Source: Aquilaria yunnanensis
Taxonomy: Eukaryota; Streptophyta; Magnoliopsida; Malvales; Thymelaeaceae
Direction: 5' to 3'
Assembly: GCA_039654915.1 (NCBI GenBank)
Contig: CM077597.1
Span: forward strand, 81,160,001-81,224,000
Length of the DNA stretch: 64,000 nt
Both the position numbers and the translations under genes were made by a program. The notes under the pieces are model-generated. The model was not told the origin of the DNA. It ran no database searches and saw only the letters and a list, made by a program, of their open reading frames with translations. Shown here piece after piece: positions 1-10,217 of the stretch. How positions within the stretch are numbered: the stretch's first letter is position 1; the number at the start of each line of letters is the position of its first letter.

Positions 1-1931
1 ATGACTTCAGTGGCCTCCCAATTCTCACAAATGCTCAAAAAAAAAAAAAAAGAAGTTCCTCCCTTCTATCAAAAGACAACAAGGGAAAATTTAAAATCCA
101 AAACAAAAAGAGACTGAGAGCAAGCACGAGCAAGTAAAGCCACTTGAGTCATCTCACTTCAAGAGGGCTATAATCTCGGTTCTCTGCAACACAAACTCCA
201 AAAAGAAAGAGAAGTTCATCCCTTCCATCAAAAGGCAACAAGGGAAAATTCAAAACCAAAAAGGACTGAGAACAAGCACGAGCAAGCAAGGCCACTTGAG
301 TCATCTCACTTCAAGAGAGTTATCAAGTATGTTATCACCATAGCTCACACAAAAAAAAAAAACAAAAAAAAAGAAAGGGAAATAAAAAAAAACAAAACAA
401 AAAAAAAGCCTCAAGTTAGAGCAAAAGAAAGAAAACAAAGAAAAAGTGAGCTATGGATTCTAGACTGAAAACCTGCAAAGGAGGTTTAGAAGACAAGAGC
501 GACCCTCAAACCAAGCGCACACAAAGACCACGATAGTTGGGGGGCAACAGTTGAGGTCTAACTTCCTGGAAAGAGTGGCAAGTTTGAGGTCATCACTATT
601 GAATTTTTCACCATAATCAAATTTGCTCACGAGTAGTATTAAAAGAGCCTTCTTCCACACCACTTAAACTTAACTTTCCTCAGACCGAACATCCTCATTC
701 AGTTAAAAAACTATCATTGTGAATCATGTTTCTACCTTATTTAATACTGCTCACGAGTAGTATTAAAAGACCCTTCTTTCACACCACTCAAACTTAACTT
801 TACTCAGACCTAATATTTACCTCTTAATATCATTCTCATTCAGCTAAAAGACTGCAACAAAACAAAAAAAAAACATTCAAACTTAATTTTCCTCACGCCT
901 AACAGTTACCTCTCGATATCATCCTCATTCAGCTAAAAGGCTATCCTTGTGAATCATGTTTATACCTTATTGCCTTGCACAGTTTATGTCTTCGAGTTGG
1001 AAAGGGAAGAATGGCAGGATATTTTAATTAAAAACAAAGACCGTAAATTACTTTGTCAAGCTTTGCAAATTGATGAAAGTTTTTCTTTAAGGCCAAACCA
1101 TTATTCATTAATGTATGTAGACTTAAAAGTGAGGAGATAGCTTGAGCCTTTCTTTAATAAGATGTGGTTCTTGTAAGAGAAATTTACGATCAAGTGCCAT
1201 CACAAAGGTCTAGAAATGCTCGACCTTCTGTTAAATCAAAGGCGAGATGATACCTTTTATCCACATAAATACCATATTCAGGGGGGCAAAGTAGTCTCTA
1301 CGAAGCGTAAGAGGAGTACTGCCAACAAATAAGTTCAATAGACAAGGGGGACAAGTCTTATGGATCAAAACATGAGTTCAAGGAAGAGCAATCATTCAGA
1401 TTATAACATGGGGATAAGTAAGTGTCGGCACGGTCACAAGAAAAGGGGCAAAGCAGACATTGAAAGTAAAGCCTTTGATGGTATCAAATCCATGACAATG
1501 GATGAGTACCCGAAAGAGATATAAATTATGAGGCGGGCCAACTTTAAAGAAATTAAGGCCAAAATTCAAGAACAAGTCAAAGAAAGGGGATTTTGAAAAG
1601 AGTTGGGCTTTTGAGGCAATGGACAAGAGCTGGGAAGCATAAAGAGATTCAATGATAGTCCAAGAAAGCAATCACAAAGAAGATCCAGTAAAGCAAAGAC
1701 ATGAAAAACTAGATCTATCCAAAAAAAAAAAAACAACATCAGTTACGCATGCTCTGCATTCATGCATTTCACATCATGCATGCATGGCTTTTACATAACA
1801 AGGACCAAACGGGAATCACATTCACAGCACAGTTACAACAGTATAAGCTGAGATCTTAATGTCATCAGCTCTTACCAATCTATCACTGGATACACAGCTA
1901 ATATGCGAGACCAACTCGCATCAGGAATTCA
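1..1931 (+). other. Non-coding internal region of a Tat/Ogre-like retrotransposon (inferred)
   Basis: No credible protein in either strand. The stretch is A-rich, with several G-runs that look like degenerate polypurine tracts (around 539-546, 1280-1287, 1346-1352) and imperfect direct repeats. A roughly 140-bp segment at about 48-187 recurs at about 207-327, and a second motif at about 660-720 recurs near 775-900. Repetitive non-coding sequence between the integrase gene and the 3' LTR is usual in Tat/Ogre elements. I assign it to that element only because a polypurine tract and LTR follow in the same orientation at 7759-10214. Confidence 0.4.
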
Positions 1932-2320
1932 AGGATAAGGTAGACAATATGTCAAAAGCCTGGCAATTGATTCAATAATCGAGACTACACCTGGAAGGAC
2001 AGGATTGACGTCAGCTAGTAGTATCCAAGATAAGAGATAGCTATAGCCAAGGATAAGGCAGATATCAAAAAATATAAAGTAGACAATATTGTCAAAAGCC
2101 TGGCAATTGATTCAATAATCGAGGCTACACTTGGAAGGACAGGATTGATGCTAGCTTAGCAGCATCCAAGATAAGAGATAGCTGTGGTCAAAGATAAGGC
2201 AGACATCAAGAAATATTGTCGTTGAAAATTTGTCAAAAGCGGACAATGGATTCAATAATCAAGGACTGGATCGATGTCAGCTGGATTGAATATCAAAGAT
2301 AAGAAATATCATTCACATCA
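1932..2320 (+). repeat. About 2.8 copies of a 140-bp tandem repeat upstream of NABP-like copy 1
   Basis: The segment with AGACAATAT and GTCAAAAGCCTGGCAATTG at 1942 returns at 2081 and, more degenerate, near 2220-2232, giving a period of 139-141 bp. Unit 1 contains TGACGTCAG near 2007, a palindromic core of the bZIP/TGA type; the later units carry altered versions. The position directly upstream of the first Cys-finger gene suggests an enhancer array, which is an inference. Confidence 0.6.
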
Positions 2321-2442
2321 AAATAAAGTAGGATCCACTTTTCCGGTTAAGCGGCGGATACGGTACTCCGTGACTCTCAAGTCGGTTCTCTCAATTGCCC
2401 ATAATAACTGATTCTTTCCTCTCTTCTACTTCCCTCTAGAAA

Positions 2443-2856
2443 ATGGATCCTACTATTTCTGTCTTACAAAAATATTTTCCTTCTCTCCCAATGAACATTC
2501 TAAAAAAGATCTACCAAGTTCGCTGTGAACGATTAAGAGTTCTGATGCATAAAGAAATCCCTGAAGATGTGCGGTGGTTAATCGAAGCCAAGGTTCTGGC
2601 AGGTGAAATCGCAGAGGCATTTGTGTCTCACATGCCTGGTATAGGCAGAAGCTTTTATGCCAAAAAGCGAAGAGCGAAAAGGTTACGAGTCTGCCACAAA
2701 TGTGGACGGTGGACTTGTAATACTAAATGTCGTTCTTTAGGAATGATCTCCGATAATCGAGAAGATAAAATACGATTCATCAAGAATGGCCTGAGTAAGG
2801 ACTCATTAGATGATATTCGATTGACTCTTGAGACACATTCTTGTGGATCAGTGTAA
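2443..2856 (+). pseudogene. Viral NABP-like basic Cys-finger protein, copy 1 (C-terminally truncated)
   Basis: The reading frame gives 137 residues from an ATG at 2443. An N-terminal helical half (about residues 1-60) is followed by a strongly basic run, YAKKRRAKRLRVC, then a finger C-x2-C-x4-C-x3-C at about residues 84-96, and a basic tail with NREDKIRFIKNG. A basic run directly before a Cys-finger is the layout of the nucleic-acid-binding proteins of carlaviruses and vitiviruses (Pfam Carla_C4/Viral_NABP), which bind RNA and in some viruses affect silencing. The family call rests on pattern only. The frame stops at 2854, where copy 3 reads on; sequence homologous to the copy 3 tail continues to about 2988. 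Relative to copies 2 and 3 one residue is missing near position 52. No clear TATAAA precedes it, unlike the copies downstream. It may encode a shorter product or be dead. Confidence 0.55.
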
Positions 2857-3150
2857 CGCGAACTTCTTGGTTTATGGAGTATTTTTCATGAAGAACGAGA
2901 GCGTTACAGTCCCGGGAATCTGACTTTAAATGACCCTGTTTGCCAGCTTGTAAGAAAGTTGGATGGGAAGCAAACCCTCGACTCATAGAAGCCGTTAATG
3001 CCGTTACTAGACGTAAAGCCAGTGGAAGATGTGAGCCACAGTCACAATTACTGTACATACAGTTTGTTATATTTGGAAAAGTTTGCATTTTCTTTTGACA
3101 GATGTACATGCTCCCCTAAGTGTAATTGACACGTTATCCCTTTTCATCAC

Positions 3151-3156
3151 TATAAA
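3151..3156 (+). promoter_or_regulatory. TATA box of NABP-like copy 2
   Basis: TATAAA within CATCACTATAAATGCG, 127 bp before the ATG at 3278. The same context, GTGTAATT..CATCACTATAAAT, precedes copy 3, and a related CATCTCTATAAAT precedes the LOG frame, so this is a duplicated promoter module. Confidence 0.6.
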
Positions 3157-3277
3157 TGCGTGTTTTTCCTTCTGATTAAGCAGCGGATAAGATACCCCGT
3201 GACTTCTAAAATCGGTTATTCCAGTCTCCTACAATAACTGATTCATTTCCCTCTTCTCTCAAATTCTTCTCTCATCA

Positions 3278-3661
3278 ATGGATTCTACTCTTTCTGCACT
3301 GCGAAAATACTTTCCTTCCCTTCCAATAAAAGTCCTTAAAAAGATCTACCTTGCTAGATGTGAAAGAATCAGAGTTTTTATACGCAAAGGCATTCCCGAT
3401 AATGTGCAGTGGATAATTGAAGCTAAGGTCCGTTTGGCGGGTGAAATTCCAGATGCATTTATGCCCCGCATGCCCGGTTTAGGTAAAAGCCGTTATGCCA
3501 AAAGGCGAAGAGCAAAGAGACTAGGCGTGTGTTATAAATGTGGGCGATTGAATTGTAATACTAAATGTCGTTATTTAGGATACATCTCCATAAATCGTGA
3601 AGATAAAAGAAAATTCATTAAGAATGGCCTGCGTAAGGAATCTCTGGAAGATATCCGATAG
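3278..3661 (+). pseudogene. Viral NABP-like basic Cys-finger protein, copy 2 (truncated)
   Basis: 127 residues from the ATG at 3278. Residues 1-70 are a conserved helical region; 73-81 is the basic run YAKRRRAKR; Cys 85, 88, 93 and 97 form C-x2-C-x4-C-x3-C; the tail has NREDKRKFIKNG. The frame ends at a TAG (3659-3661), earlier than copies 1 and 3, and a second in-frame stop lies further on near 3731, so its C-terminal half is lost. The finger and basic run are intact, so a short nucleic-acid-binding product is possible. It lies 835 bp after copy 1 with a similar leader (AAGCAGCGGATA.. CAATAACTGATTC), so coding and 5' regions duplicated together. Confidence 0.55.
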
Positions 3662-3976
3662 ACTCTTGAAACGCATTCTTGTGGAAAAGTGCAAGGTGAA
3701 ATTATCGGTTTATGGAGGACTTACCATAAATAACGAAACCGTTACAGTCTTGGGAATGTGACTTTAAACGACCCTGTTTGTCAGTTTGTAAGAAAACTGG
3801 ATGGGAAGCAAATCCCCGACTTATAGAAGGCATTGAAGCCATTACTAGACATAAATCAGTGGAAGATGAGAGCCACAGTCATGATTGTTGTACATATAAG
3901 CTGTCATTTGTCTTTTCTTTTGACAATAATGTACTTGCTTCTATAAGTGTAATTAACGCATTATCCCTTTCATCAC

Positions 3977-3982
3977 TATAAA
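3977..3982 (+). promoter_or_regulatory. TATA box of NABP-like copy 3
   Basis: TATAAA in CATCACTATAAATATG, 61 bp before the ATG at 4043. The leader is shorter than that of copy 2 because the AAGCAGCGGATA block is absent. Confidence 0.6.
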
Positions 3983-4042
3983 TATGTGTTAGTTATTTCC
4001 GTTTCCTACAATCACTAATTTCTTTCTTTGCCTCCTTCATCA

Positions 4043-4591
4043 ATGGAGTCTTCTCTTTCCGCCCTACGAAAGTATTTTCCTTCCTTCCCAATAAATGTTC
4101 TTAAAAAGATTTATCAAGCTAGATGTGAACGATTCAGAGTATTTATGCACAAAGGCATTCCTGATAATGTGCGGTGGCTAATCGAAGCTAAGGTTCGTTC
4201 AGCTGGTGAAGTTCCAGAAGCGTTCTTTCCCCGTATGCCCGGCTTTGGTAAAAGCGCTTATGCCAAGAAAAGAAGAGCAAAGAGGCTAGGCGTGTGTCAT
4301 AATTGTGGATGGTGTATTTGCGGCAATAAATGTCGTTCTCCAGGAGTGATCACCAGAAATCGTAATGATAGAATAAGATTCATTAAGAATGGCTTGCGTA
4401 AGGAATCTCTAGAAGATATTCGAGAGGTTCTTGAAGCGCATTCTTGCGGAATAGTGCAATTTGAGATTGTTGGATTATGGATAATTCTCCAAAAAGAACG
4501 AGATCGTTATAGTCTTGGGAATCTGACTTTAAACGACCCAGTTTGCCAGTTTGTGAGAAAACTGGATGGGATGCAAATCGCCGATTCATAG
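4043..4591 (+). CDS. Viral NABP-like basic Cys-finger protein, copy 3 (longest, open)
   Basis: The longest uninterrupted copy: 182 residues from the ATG at 4043, the position that aligns with the starts of copies 1 and 2. Order of parts: helical N-terminus (1-65), basic run YAKKRRAKR (about 73-81), finger with Cys 85, 88, 93, 97 plus an extra Cys at 91, basic segment (about 100-125), then a C-terminal region with LGNLTLNDPVCQFVRKLDG that copies 1 and 2 carry only behind stops. The layout resembles carlavirus/vitivirus NABPs, but those are usually shorter; the C-terminal extension is unexplained. No introns are evident. The neighbours suggest a cassette of three related genes plus LOG in one direction. 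It could instead be an undescribed plant zinc-finger family; a database profile search decides. Confidence 0.55.
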   Translation: MESSLSALRKYFPSFPINVLKKIYQARCERFRVFMHKGIPDNVRWLIEAKVRSAGEVPEAFFPRMPGFGKSAYAKKRRAKRLGVCHNCGWCICGNKCRSPGVITRNRNDRIRFIKNGLRKESLEDIREVLEAHSCGIVQFEIVGLWIILQKERDRYSLGNLTLNDPVCQFVRKLDGMQIADS

Positions 4592-4619
4592 AAGGCATTG
4601 AAGCCGTTACTGGATGCAA

Positions 4620-4980
4620 AATCAGTGGAAGACGTGAACCAAAGTCACGATTACTGTACATGCTAGCTGTCGCTTTTGAAATTATCCTCCCAATAATGTA
4701 CCCACTTCTGACATGAAATACAGTTATGACTACTGTATATAGCTGCCACTTTTGAAATTTTCCTTCTCTTCCAACAATCATGTACCTACTCCTGACGTAA
4801 GCTACAGTAGTGACTACTGTACATGCTAGCAGCTATTTTGAAAATTTTCCTCCTCTTTTAACGATAGTGTACCCATACCTTACCAGAGTCATACTCGTGA
4901 CTATTGTGTATAGCTAGCAATAATGTATCCACTCTTAAAAAAAAAAAATTATTATTACTTTATCTTTTCATCTCTATAAA
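4620..4980 (+). promoter_or_regulatory. Amplified promoter/enhancer region and TATA box before LOG
   Basis: A degenerate unit built around GACTACTGTACATGCTAGC, CTTTTGAAAATTTTCC and AATGTACCCAC repeats about four times between 4640 and 4930. Single versions of the same motifs lie upstream of NABP-like copies 2 and 3. TGACGTAAG near 4793 is a bZIP (as-1-like) core. TATAAA at 4975-4980 sits in the same CATC-CTATAAAT context as the upstream cassettes, 43 bp before the LOG ATG. Promoter function is inferred. Confidence 0.5.
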
Positions 4981-5022
4981 TATATCTTCTTTTCTTCTTT
5001 TCTTACATGGGTAAGGATAGGA

Positions 5023-5625
5023 ATGGAGAAAACCTCCACTCGTAAACCCTGAAGTATTTGTGTATTTTCTGGAGCTTTTCCTGGAGAAGATGAAGAGTAC
5101 TTAAAGGCAGCCAACCATTTGGGTAGTGTATTAGCTGAGCGAAAAATACACTTAGTTTATGGAGGAGGTAGTGTCGGATTAATGGGAGCTGTAGCATCAG
5201 CAGCATCTTTAGGAGGAAGCCAGGTTCTGGGTATTATCCCTGCATCTCTGAAATCGGTTTCTGGGGGCACGATTGGAGAAGAGCTAGTGGTTAAAAATCT
5301 GCAAGAGCGCTTGTTACAAATGCTTTTTAATGCTGATGCTTTTATCGCTCTACCAGGTGGCTTTGGCACATTAGGAGAAGTCTTCCAAATCGCTTCCATG
5401 GCCCAACTTAATTTGCATCAAAAACCCATTGGGCTGTTAAATGTTAACTATTTCTTCGCAGGTCTATTATCTTTTATGAATCATGCTGTGAAGCAGAAGT
5501 TTATCCCTGAGGTGGCACGACGAATCATAATATCCGCAACAACTGCTGAAGAATTGCTAGATAAAATGCAAGCTTTTGTTCCTGAACCAGATCCAGCGAT
5601 AATCCAAATAGACTGGGCACGATAG
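5023..5625 (+). pseudogene. LOG-like cytokinin riboside 5'-monophosphate phosphoribohydrolase, intronless, one early stop
   Basis: The translated region is about 200 codons, close to the usual 200-220 of plant LOG proteins. It shows SGAFPGEDEEYLKAA near the N-terminus, GGGSVGLMG at about residues 47-55 and the family signature PGGxGTxxE as PGGFGTLGE at about 111-119. LOG enzymes release free cytokinin bases from nucleotide precursors in the cytosol. The ATG at 5023 is followed by an in-frame TGA at 5050-5052 (codon 10); the rest is open to 5625. A 13-codon upstream frame starts at 5007 and overlaps it out of frame. Host LOG genes have several introns and this has none, so it is a retrocopy, captured cDNA or virus-borne gene. 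Translation from an internal codon cannot be excluded but would lose the start of the Rossmann fold. Confidence 0.8.
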
Positions 5626-6169
5626 TCTTTCCCAACCAGTTCCGTCCCATAATTGTCCTTGACCCGGCCTGTTGAAGCATTGTGGAGAAAGAAGCGATCT
5701 GATCCGTTTTTCTTGTCCTTTCATTTTAATTATCAGCATTTTCTTTCGTGTTCCAGTTTTTCTTTTTAGGGAATTTCCTTTTTATCTTATAAGATAATTT
5801 CGTTCATGCTGATATTAAAACCATGGGACAATGCCTTTAGGTTGGAATGGCTGAGTAAAGAGTAATTTTTATTACTCTTGAGACGCATCCTATTAGGTCT
5901 ACTAGGCATAACATTTTGGGGTAGTTAAACTTCAACCTTATTTGGATGACATATCTCTCAAGCGAATCTATATTTACTGAAGGAAATATTACATGAACCT
6001 TGGATATTGATTCCAAACATCTGTTCCCTTTACATAATTTGTCAGTGTTATTGTCATCATCAAGATTCACTCGTTTTATCGAAGCCTAATTCTTTGCACT
6101 CGCCTATTATGAAAATTCACACTTTCGAAGAAAATTATTCCAATTTCAATTGCTTTCATATAAATTTCG
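5626..6169. other. No gene seen
   Basis: AT-rich sequence between the LOG frame and the hairpin array. Short frames on both strands lack composition or motif support. The end, from about 6168, already resembles a partial unit of the array. Confidence 0.5.
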
Positions 6170-7672
6170 CTCGAGGTCTTAAGGAAAGTTCCTTAGCCTC
6201 GAAATCAATCAATTTTTCTTAAACGATAAGAGAGTTATTATCGCAGAGGTTCTAAGGTAGGGCCCTTAACCTCAAACTTTCAATGATATGAAAGTTCCTA
6301 TCGTCGAGGTTCTAAGGAGAGTTCCTTAAACCTCAAACAATCAATCATCAATTTTTCTTTAAACGATAAGAGAGTTCTTATCGCAGAGATTCTAAGGTAG
6401 GGCCCTTAACCTCAAACTTTCAACGATAGAAGAGTTCCTATCGTCAAGGTTCTAAGGAGAGTTCCTTAAATCTCAAACAATCAATCATCAATTTTTCTTA
6501 AATGATAAGAGAGTTCTTATCGCAAAGGTTCTAAGGTAGGGCCCTTAACCTCAAACTTTCAATGATAGGAGAGTTCCTATCGTCGAGGTTCTAAGGAGAG
6601 TTCCTTAAACCTCAAACAATCAATCATCAATTTTTCTTTAAACGATAAGAGAGTTCTTATCGCAGAGGTTCTAAGGTAAGGCCCTTAACCTCAAACTTTC
6701 AACGATAGAAGAGTTCCTATCGTCGAGGTTCTAAGGAGAGTTCCTTAAACCTCAAACAATCAATCATCAATTTTTCTTAAACGATAAGAGAGTTCTTATA
6801 GCAGAGGTTCTAAGGTAGGGCCCTTAACCTCAAACTTTCAATGATAGGAGAGTTCCTATCGTCGAGGTTCTAAGGAGAGTTCCTTAAACCTCAAACAATC
6901 AATCATCAATTTTTCTTTAAACGATAAGAGAGTTCTTATCGCAAGGGTTCTAAGGTAGGGCCCTTAACCTCAAACTTTCAATTATAGGAGAGTTCCTATC
7001 GTCGAGGTTCTAAGGAGAGTTCCTTAAACCTCAAACAATCAATCATCAATTTTTCTTTAAACGATAAGAGAGTTCTTATCGCAGAGGTTCTAAGGTAGGG
7101 CCCTTAACCTCAAACTTTCAACGATAGAAGAGTTCCTATCGTCGAGGTTCTAAGGAGAGTTCCTTAAACCTTAAACAATCAATTATCAATTTTTCTTTAA
7201 ACGATAAGAGAGTTCTTATAGCAGAGGTTCTAAGGTAGAGTCCTTAACCTCAAACTTTCAACGATAGGAGAGTTCCTATCGTCGAGGTTCTAAGGAGAGT
7301 TCCTTAAACCTCAAACAATCAACCATCAATTTTTCTTAAACGATAAGAGAGTTCTTATCGCAGAGGTTCTAAGGTAGGGTCCTTAACCTCAAACTTTCAA
7401 TGATAGGAGAGTTCCTATCATCGAGGTTCTAAGGAGAGTTCCTTAAACCTCAAACAATCAATCATCAATTTTTCTTAAACGATAAGAGAGTTCTTATCGC
7501 AGAGGTTCTAAGGTAGGGCCCTTAACCTCAAACTTTCAACGATAGGAGAGTTCCTATCGTCGAGGTTCTAAGGAGAGTTCCTTAAACTTCAAACAATCAA
7601 TCATCAGTTTTTCTTCAACGATAAGAGAGTTTTTATCGTAGAGGTTCCAAGGAAGATTCCTTAACCTCATGA
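6170..7672 (+). repeat. 140-bp tandem array (about 10.7 units) built from small hairpins
   Basis: Unit starts near 6221, 6361, 6500, 6640, 6779, 6920, 7060, 7200, 7338, 7477 and 7616. Each unit has two related halves. The first contains GATAAGAGAGTTCTTATC, the second GATAGGAGAGTTCCTATC; both are 7-bp stems with a GAGT loop. The second half also has TAAGGAGAGTTCCTTA, again with a GAGT loop, and the first has TAAGGTAGGGCCCTTA. Tandem arrays directly before the 3' LTR are known in the hypervariable 3' regions of Tat/Ogre-type elements. Confidence 0.9.
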
Positions 7673-7758
7673 TATAGGCGGCGAGAAGGTTCTCAATGCC
7701 TAGCTAAGTCGGACGAAATTTGGTAACGACTTTGCTTGCATCATGTCCCATGAAGCAT

Positions 7759-7773
7759 GCAAAGGGGGGCAGC
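7759..7773 (+). other. Polypurine tract of the Tat/Ogre-like element
   Basis: GCAAAGGGGGGCAGC immediately precedes TGTTGACA, the start of the LTR. A purine run abutting a TG end on its 5' side marks plus-strand DNA priming, so the element reads left to right. Confidence 0.65.
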
Positions 7774-9080
7774 TGTTGACATCCAATTTTGTCCGACCAT
7801 TAAAAAAATTAAACTAAAAATTAATTAAACTAAAAAATAAAAAATAAAAAATAATATATTTTATTATTATTATTGTTACTAAAAAATTTTAATTTAGTTA
7901 ATTAGTTTAAAATACATTTTTTTTTGTCAGAATTTGATTTAAAATGATATATGTGTGTATATGTGTATGTTTGAAAGAAAAAAAGAAAAACTCCATAAAA
8001 ATGACAAAATTAAAAAGTTTGGGTTAAAAATGACAAAATTGAGAAGTTTTGAGAAAAATTGACAAATTCTGAAAGTTCCAGAAGCTTTGGGCAATTTTTC
8101 GCGTCAATTTTGGGCCTAAACAGACGTTTCTGGCCCAAATTAACAGAAAACGACAAAATTGTCAAAATCAGAAGCTTCTGAAGCTTATCCAGAGCCTGAG
8201 AAACGTAAAGGACTGAAATTGTCATTTTACCAATTTAAAAGATAAGTTTGAAATTTTTTATTAATTTATCCATCAACAGTTCAGCAAAACTTCCTCTATA
8301 AATAGGCCTCCAAATTTAGTGCTAAACAGAAAAAAAATACAAAGAAAACCTTAGAGCTCTGTTTCAAAAAACGAAAAAATTGCAGCCTTAGTCCATAGCC
8401 TCTCCTCCCTCTGCGTAGAAAGTCCCAAACTTTTGCTTCTTATGTTTTGACCATCTTCTTCATTTTTTCTTTTTCTTCCGTTTTCGCCATTCCCCCCGCC
8501 GTTTCTCTCCAGTTATCCCGCCGTCCCTTCCTCGCCGTCGCTCCCCGCCGTCGCCGTCACCCCCACGCCGTCGCCGTCGCCTCCCCCGCCGTTGCCGTCG
8601 CTGTCGCCGTCGCAGTCCGCTCCGCGTTTCCTCCTCCGGCCGTCCTTTTTTTTTCTTCCTCCTCCTGCCGTGCTCCCCCGCCGCCGTCGCCCTGCCCCGC
8701 CGCCGTCGCCTCGCCGCCCCTTCGCCTGGCCCGCCGTCGCCCCCAGCAGTCCCACCCCCCTGCCCCTGCGCCCGCGTCGCGTTTTCTTTCCTGAGAATTC
8801 AAATTTTAACTTCAAGGGTAAAACCTCCTTTTAGTCCTTCATCTTTTTAATTTCTTTCACTTTGGTCACTAATCTTTTATTTTGTTCTTGCAGAATTAAT
8901 TACTAACTCTTTTACTTGTTTATTTATTTGTTTATTATTATTATTATTACTAACCCCTTTTTATTATTTTTATTAACAACTAATCCAACTTTTATTTTTA
9001 TTGTTATTAACATCTAATCTAACATTACTAACTTTTATTTTTATTGTTATTAACAACTAACTTTACTAACTTTGCTAACC

Positions 9081-9175
<95 letters not shown>

Positions 9176-10214
9176 TGGAAGGTTATACCTCCTATTTATT
9201 TATTTTTAAGTGGATGACCAGAAAACCCCACTTTATTCTTATTTATTTATTTATTGTCCTTTAACTTTCCTTTATTTACTTTATGTGCTTTTTATTTGTT
9301 TATTTATTTATTTATTTGGATATGTTATTTAATTTGTGCAATTTTTTTAAGTGGATGGTCAAGAAGCCCCACTTTATTTTCCTTTAATTTTCCTTTTGCT
9401 TAATTTATGAAAATTTTAATTATGTAGATGGTTAAAACTTATTTCACTTATTTCACCTTTAGTCATGAAATAAAATAATAAATAATAAATAAAATAATAA
9501 CAAAATAAAAAAAAATTTATGTGAATAATTAACTTTATATTATTTATTTTTTAGGGCTAACAAAAATCATTTTTTGACAAAAGCCAACCATCTTTTATTA
9601 TTTTTGGATTACATATTTTTATTTATTTCTTTTAAAGAAAACATTAAAAAAAATCAATCAATTTTTTTAAAAGTAATAGTAATTAACAATTTAAGAAAAT
9701 TAAAAAAAATAATAACAACAAAAATATTAAAAAAAATTATGATTAAATAAACAAAAAAATTAATAAAATATTAAATCAATTTCCATATCCGGATGATCTG
9801 GCAGGATCCATGGTTTTGAAAATATCAATTTTTTTAAATTGAATAAAAATAAATATAAAGATAAAAATCCATATTTTACGATATGGATTAAATTATTTAA
9901 AATTTCGTCAAATTCCGTGTCCGGGTGACTCGGCAGAGTCCATGGTTCAGAAATATCAAATTTTTATACAAATTAATTACTAAAGATTTTTAAACCGGTA
10001 TTAATTTAAAAATCCACATCCGATTAATTCAGTTAAAATTTCTAGTTTGAAAATTAACTGAATATTTTTTTAAAGCAAAGCAAAACAAAATTGAAATCAA
10101 CTAAGGTACCAATTTTTGGGCGTTTTAACAAAGTTGTTTTAACGTAACCGTACTCCCGAATCCCCGAACTCTCGCAGACCAATTTTAAGGTGACCAATCG
10201 ACCTAAGTGAAACA
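7774..10214 (+). mobile_element. LTR of a Tat/Ogre-like Ty3/gypsy retrotransposon (2441 bp)
   Basis: Begins TGTTGACATCC after a polypurine tract and ends GTGAAACA directly before a PBS-like GATTGGTGGCGACTCC. TATAAATA at 8297-8304 (context CCTCTATAAATAGGCC) is a good candidate core promoter; the GC- and CCG-rich stretch at 8480-8790 would then lie in the transcribed leader. An open frame there (8447-8794) is rich in Ala, Pro, Ser and Arg and looks like composition rather than a gene. The remainder is AT-rich with a long (ATT)n tract. No second copy of this LTR is in the window, so both ends are inferred from motifs, and lineage from the PBS type. Confidence 0.65.
9081..9172. repeat. (ATT)n microsatellite in the LTR
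   Basis: About 30 nearly uninterrupted ATT units. Confidence 0.95.
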
Positions 10215-10217
10215 GAT

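Noticed and set aside
6170..7672. Regularly spaced repeats that could suggest a CRISPR array
   Set aside because: The whole 140-bp unit is repeated with no unique spacers, and the genome is a plant.
8447..8815. Pro/Ala/Arg-rich frames on both strands
   Set aside because: They come from CCG/GCC-rich leader sequence inside the LTR; open in several frames at once and without domain signal.
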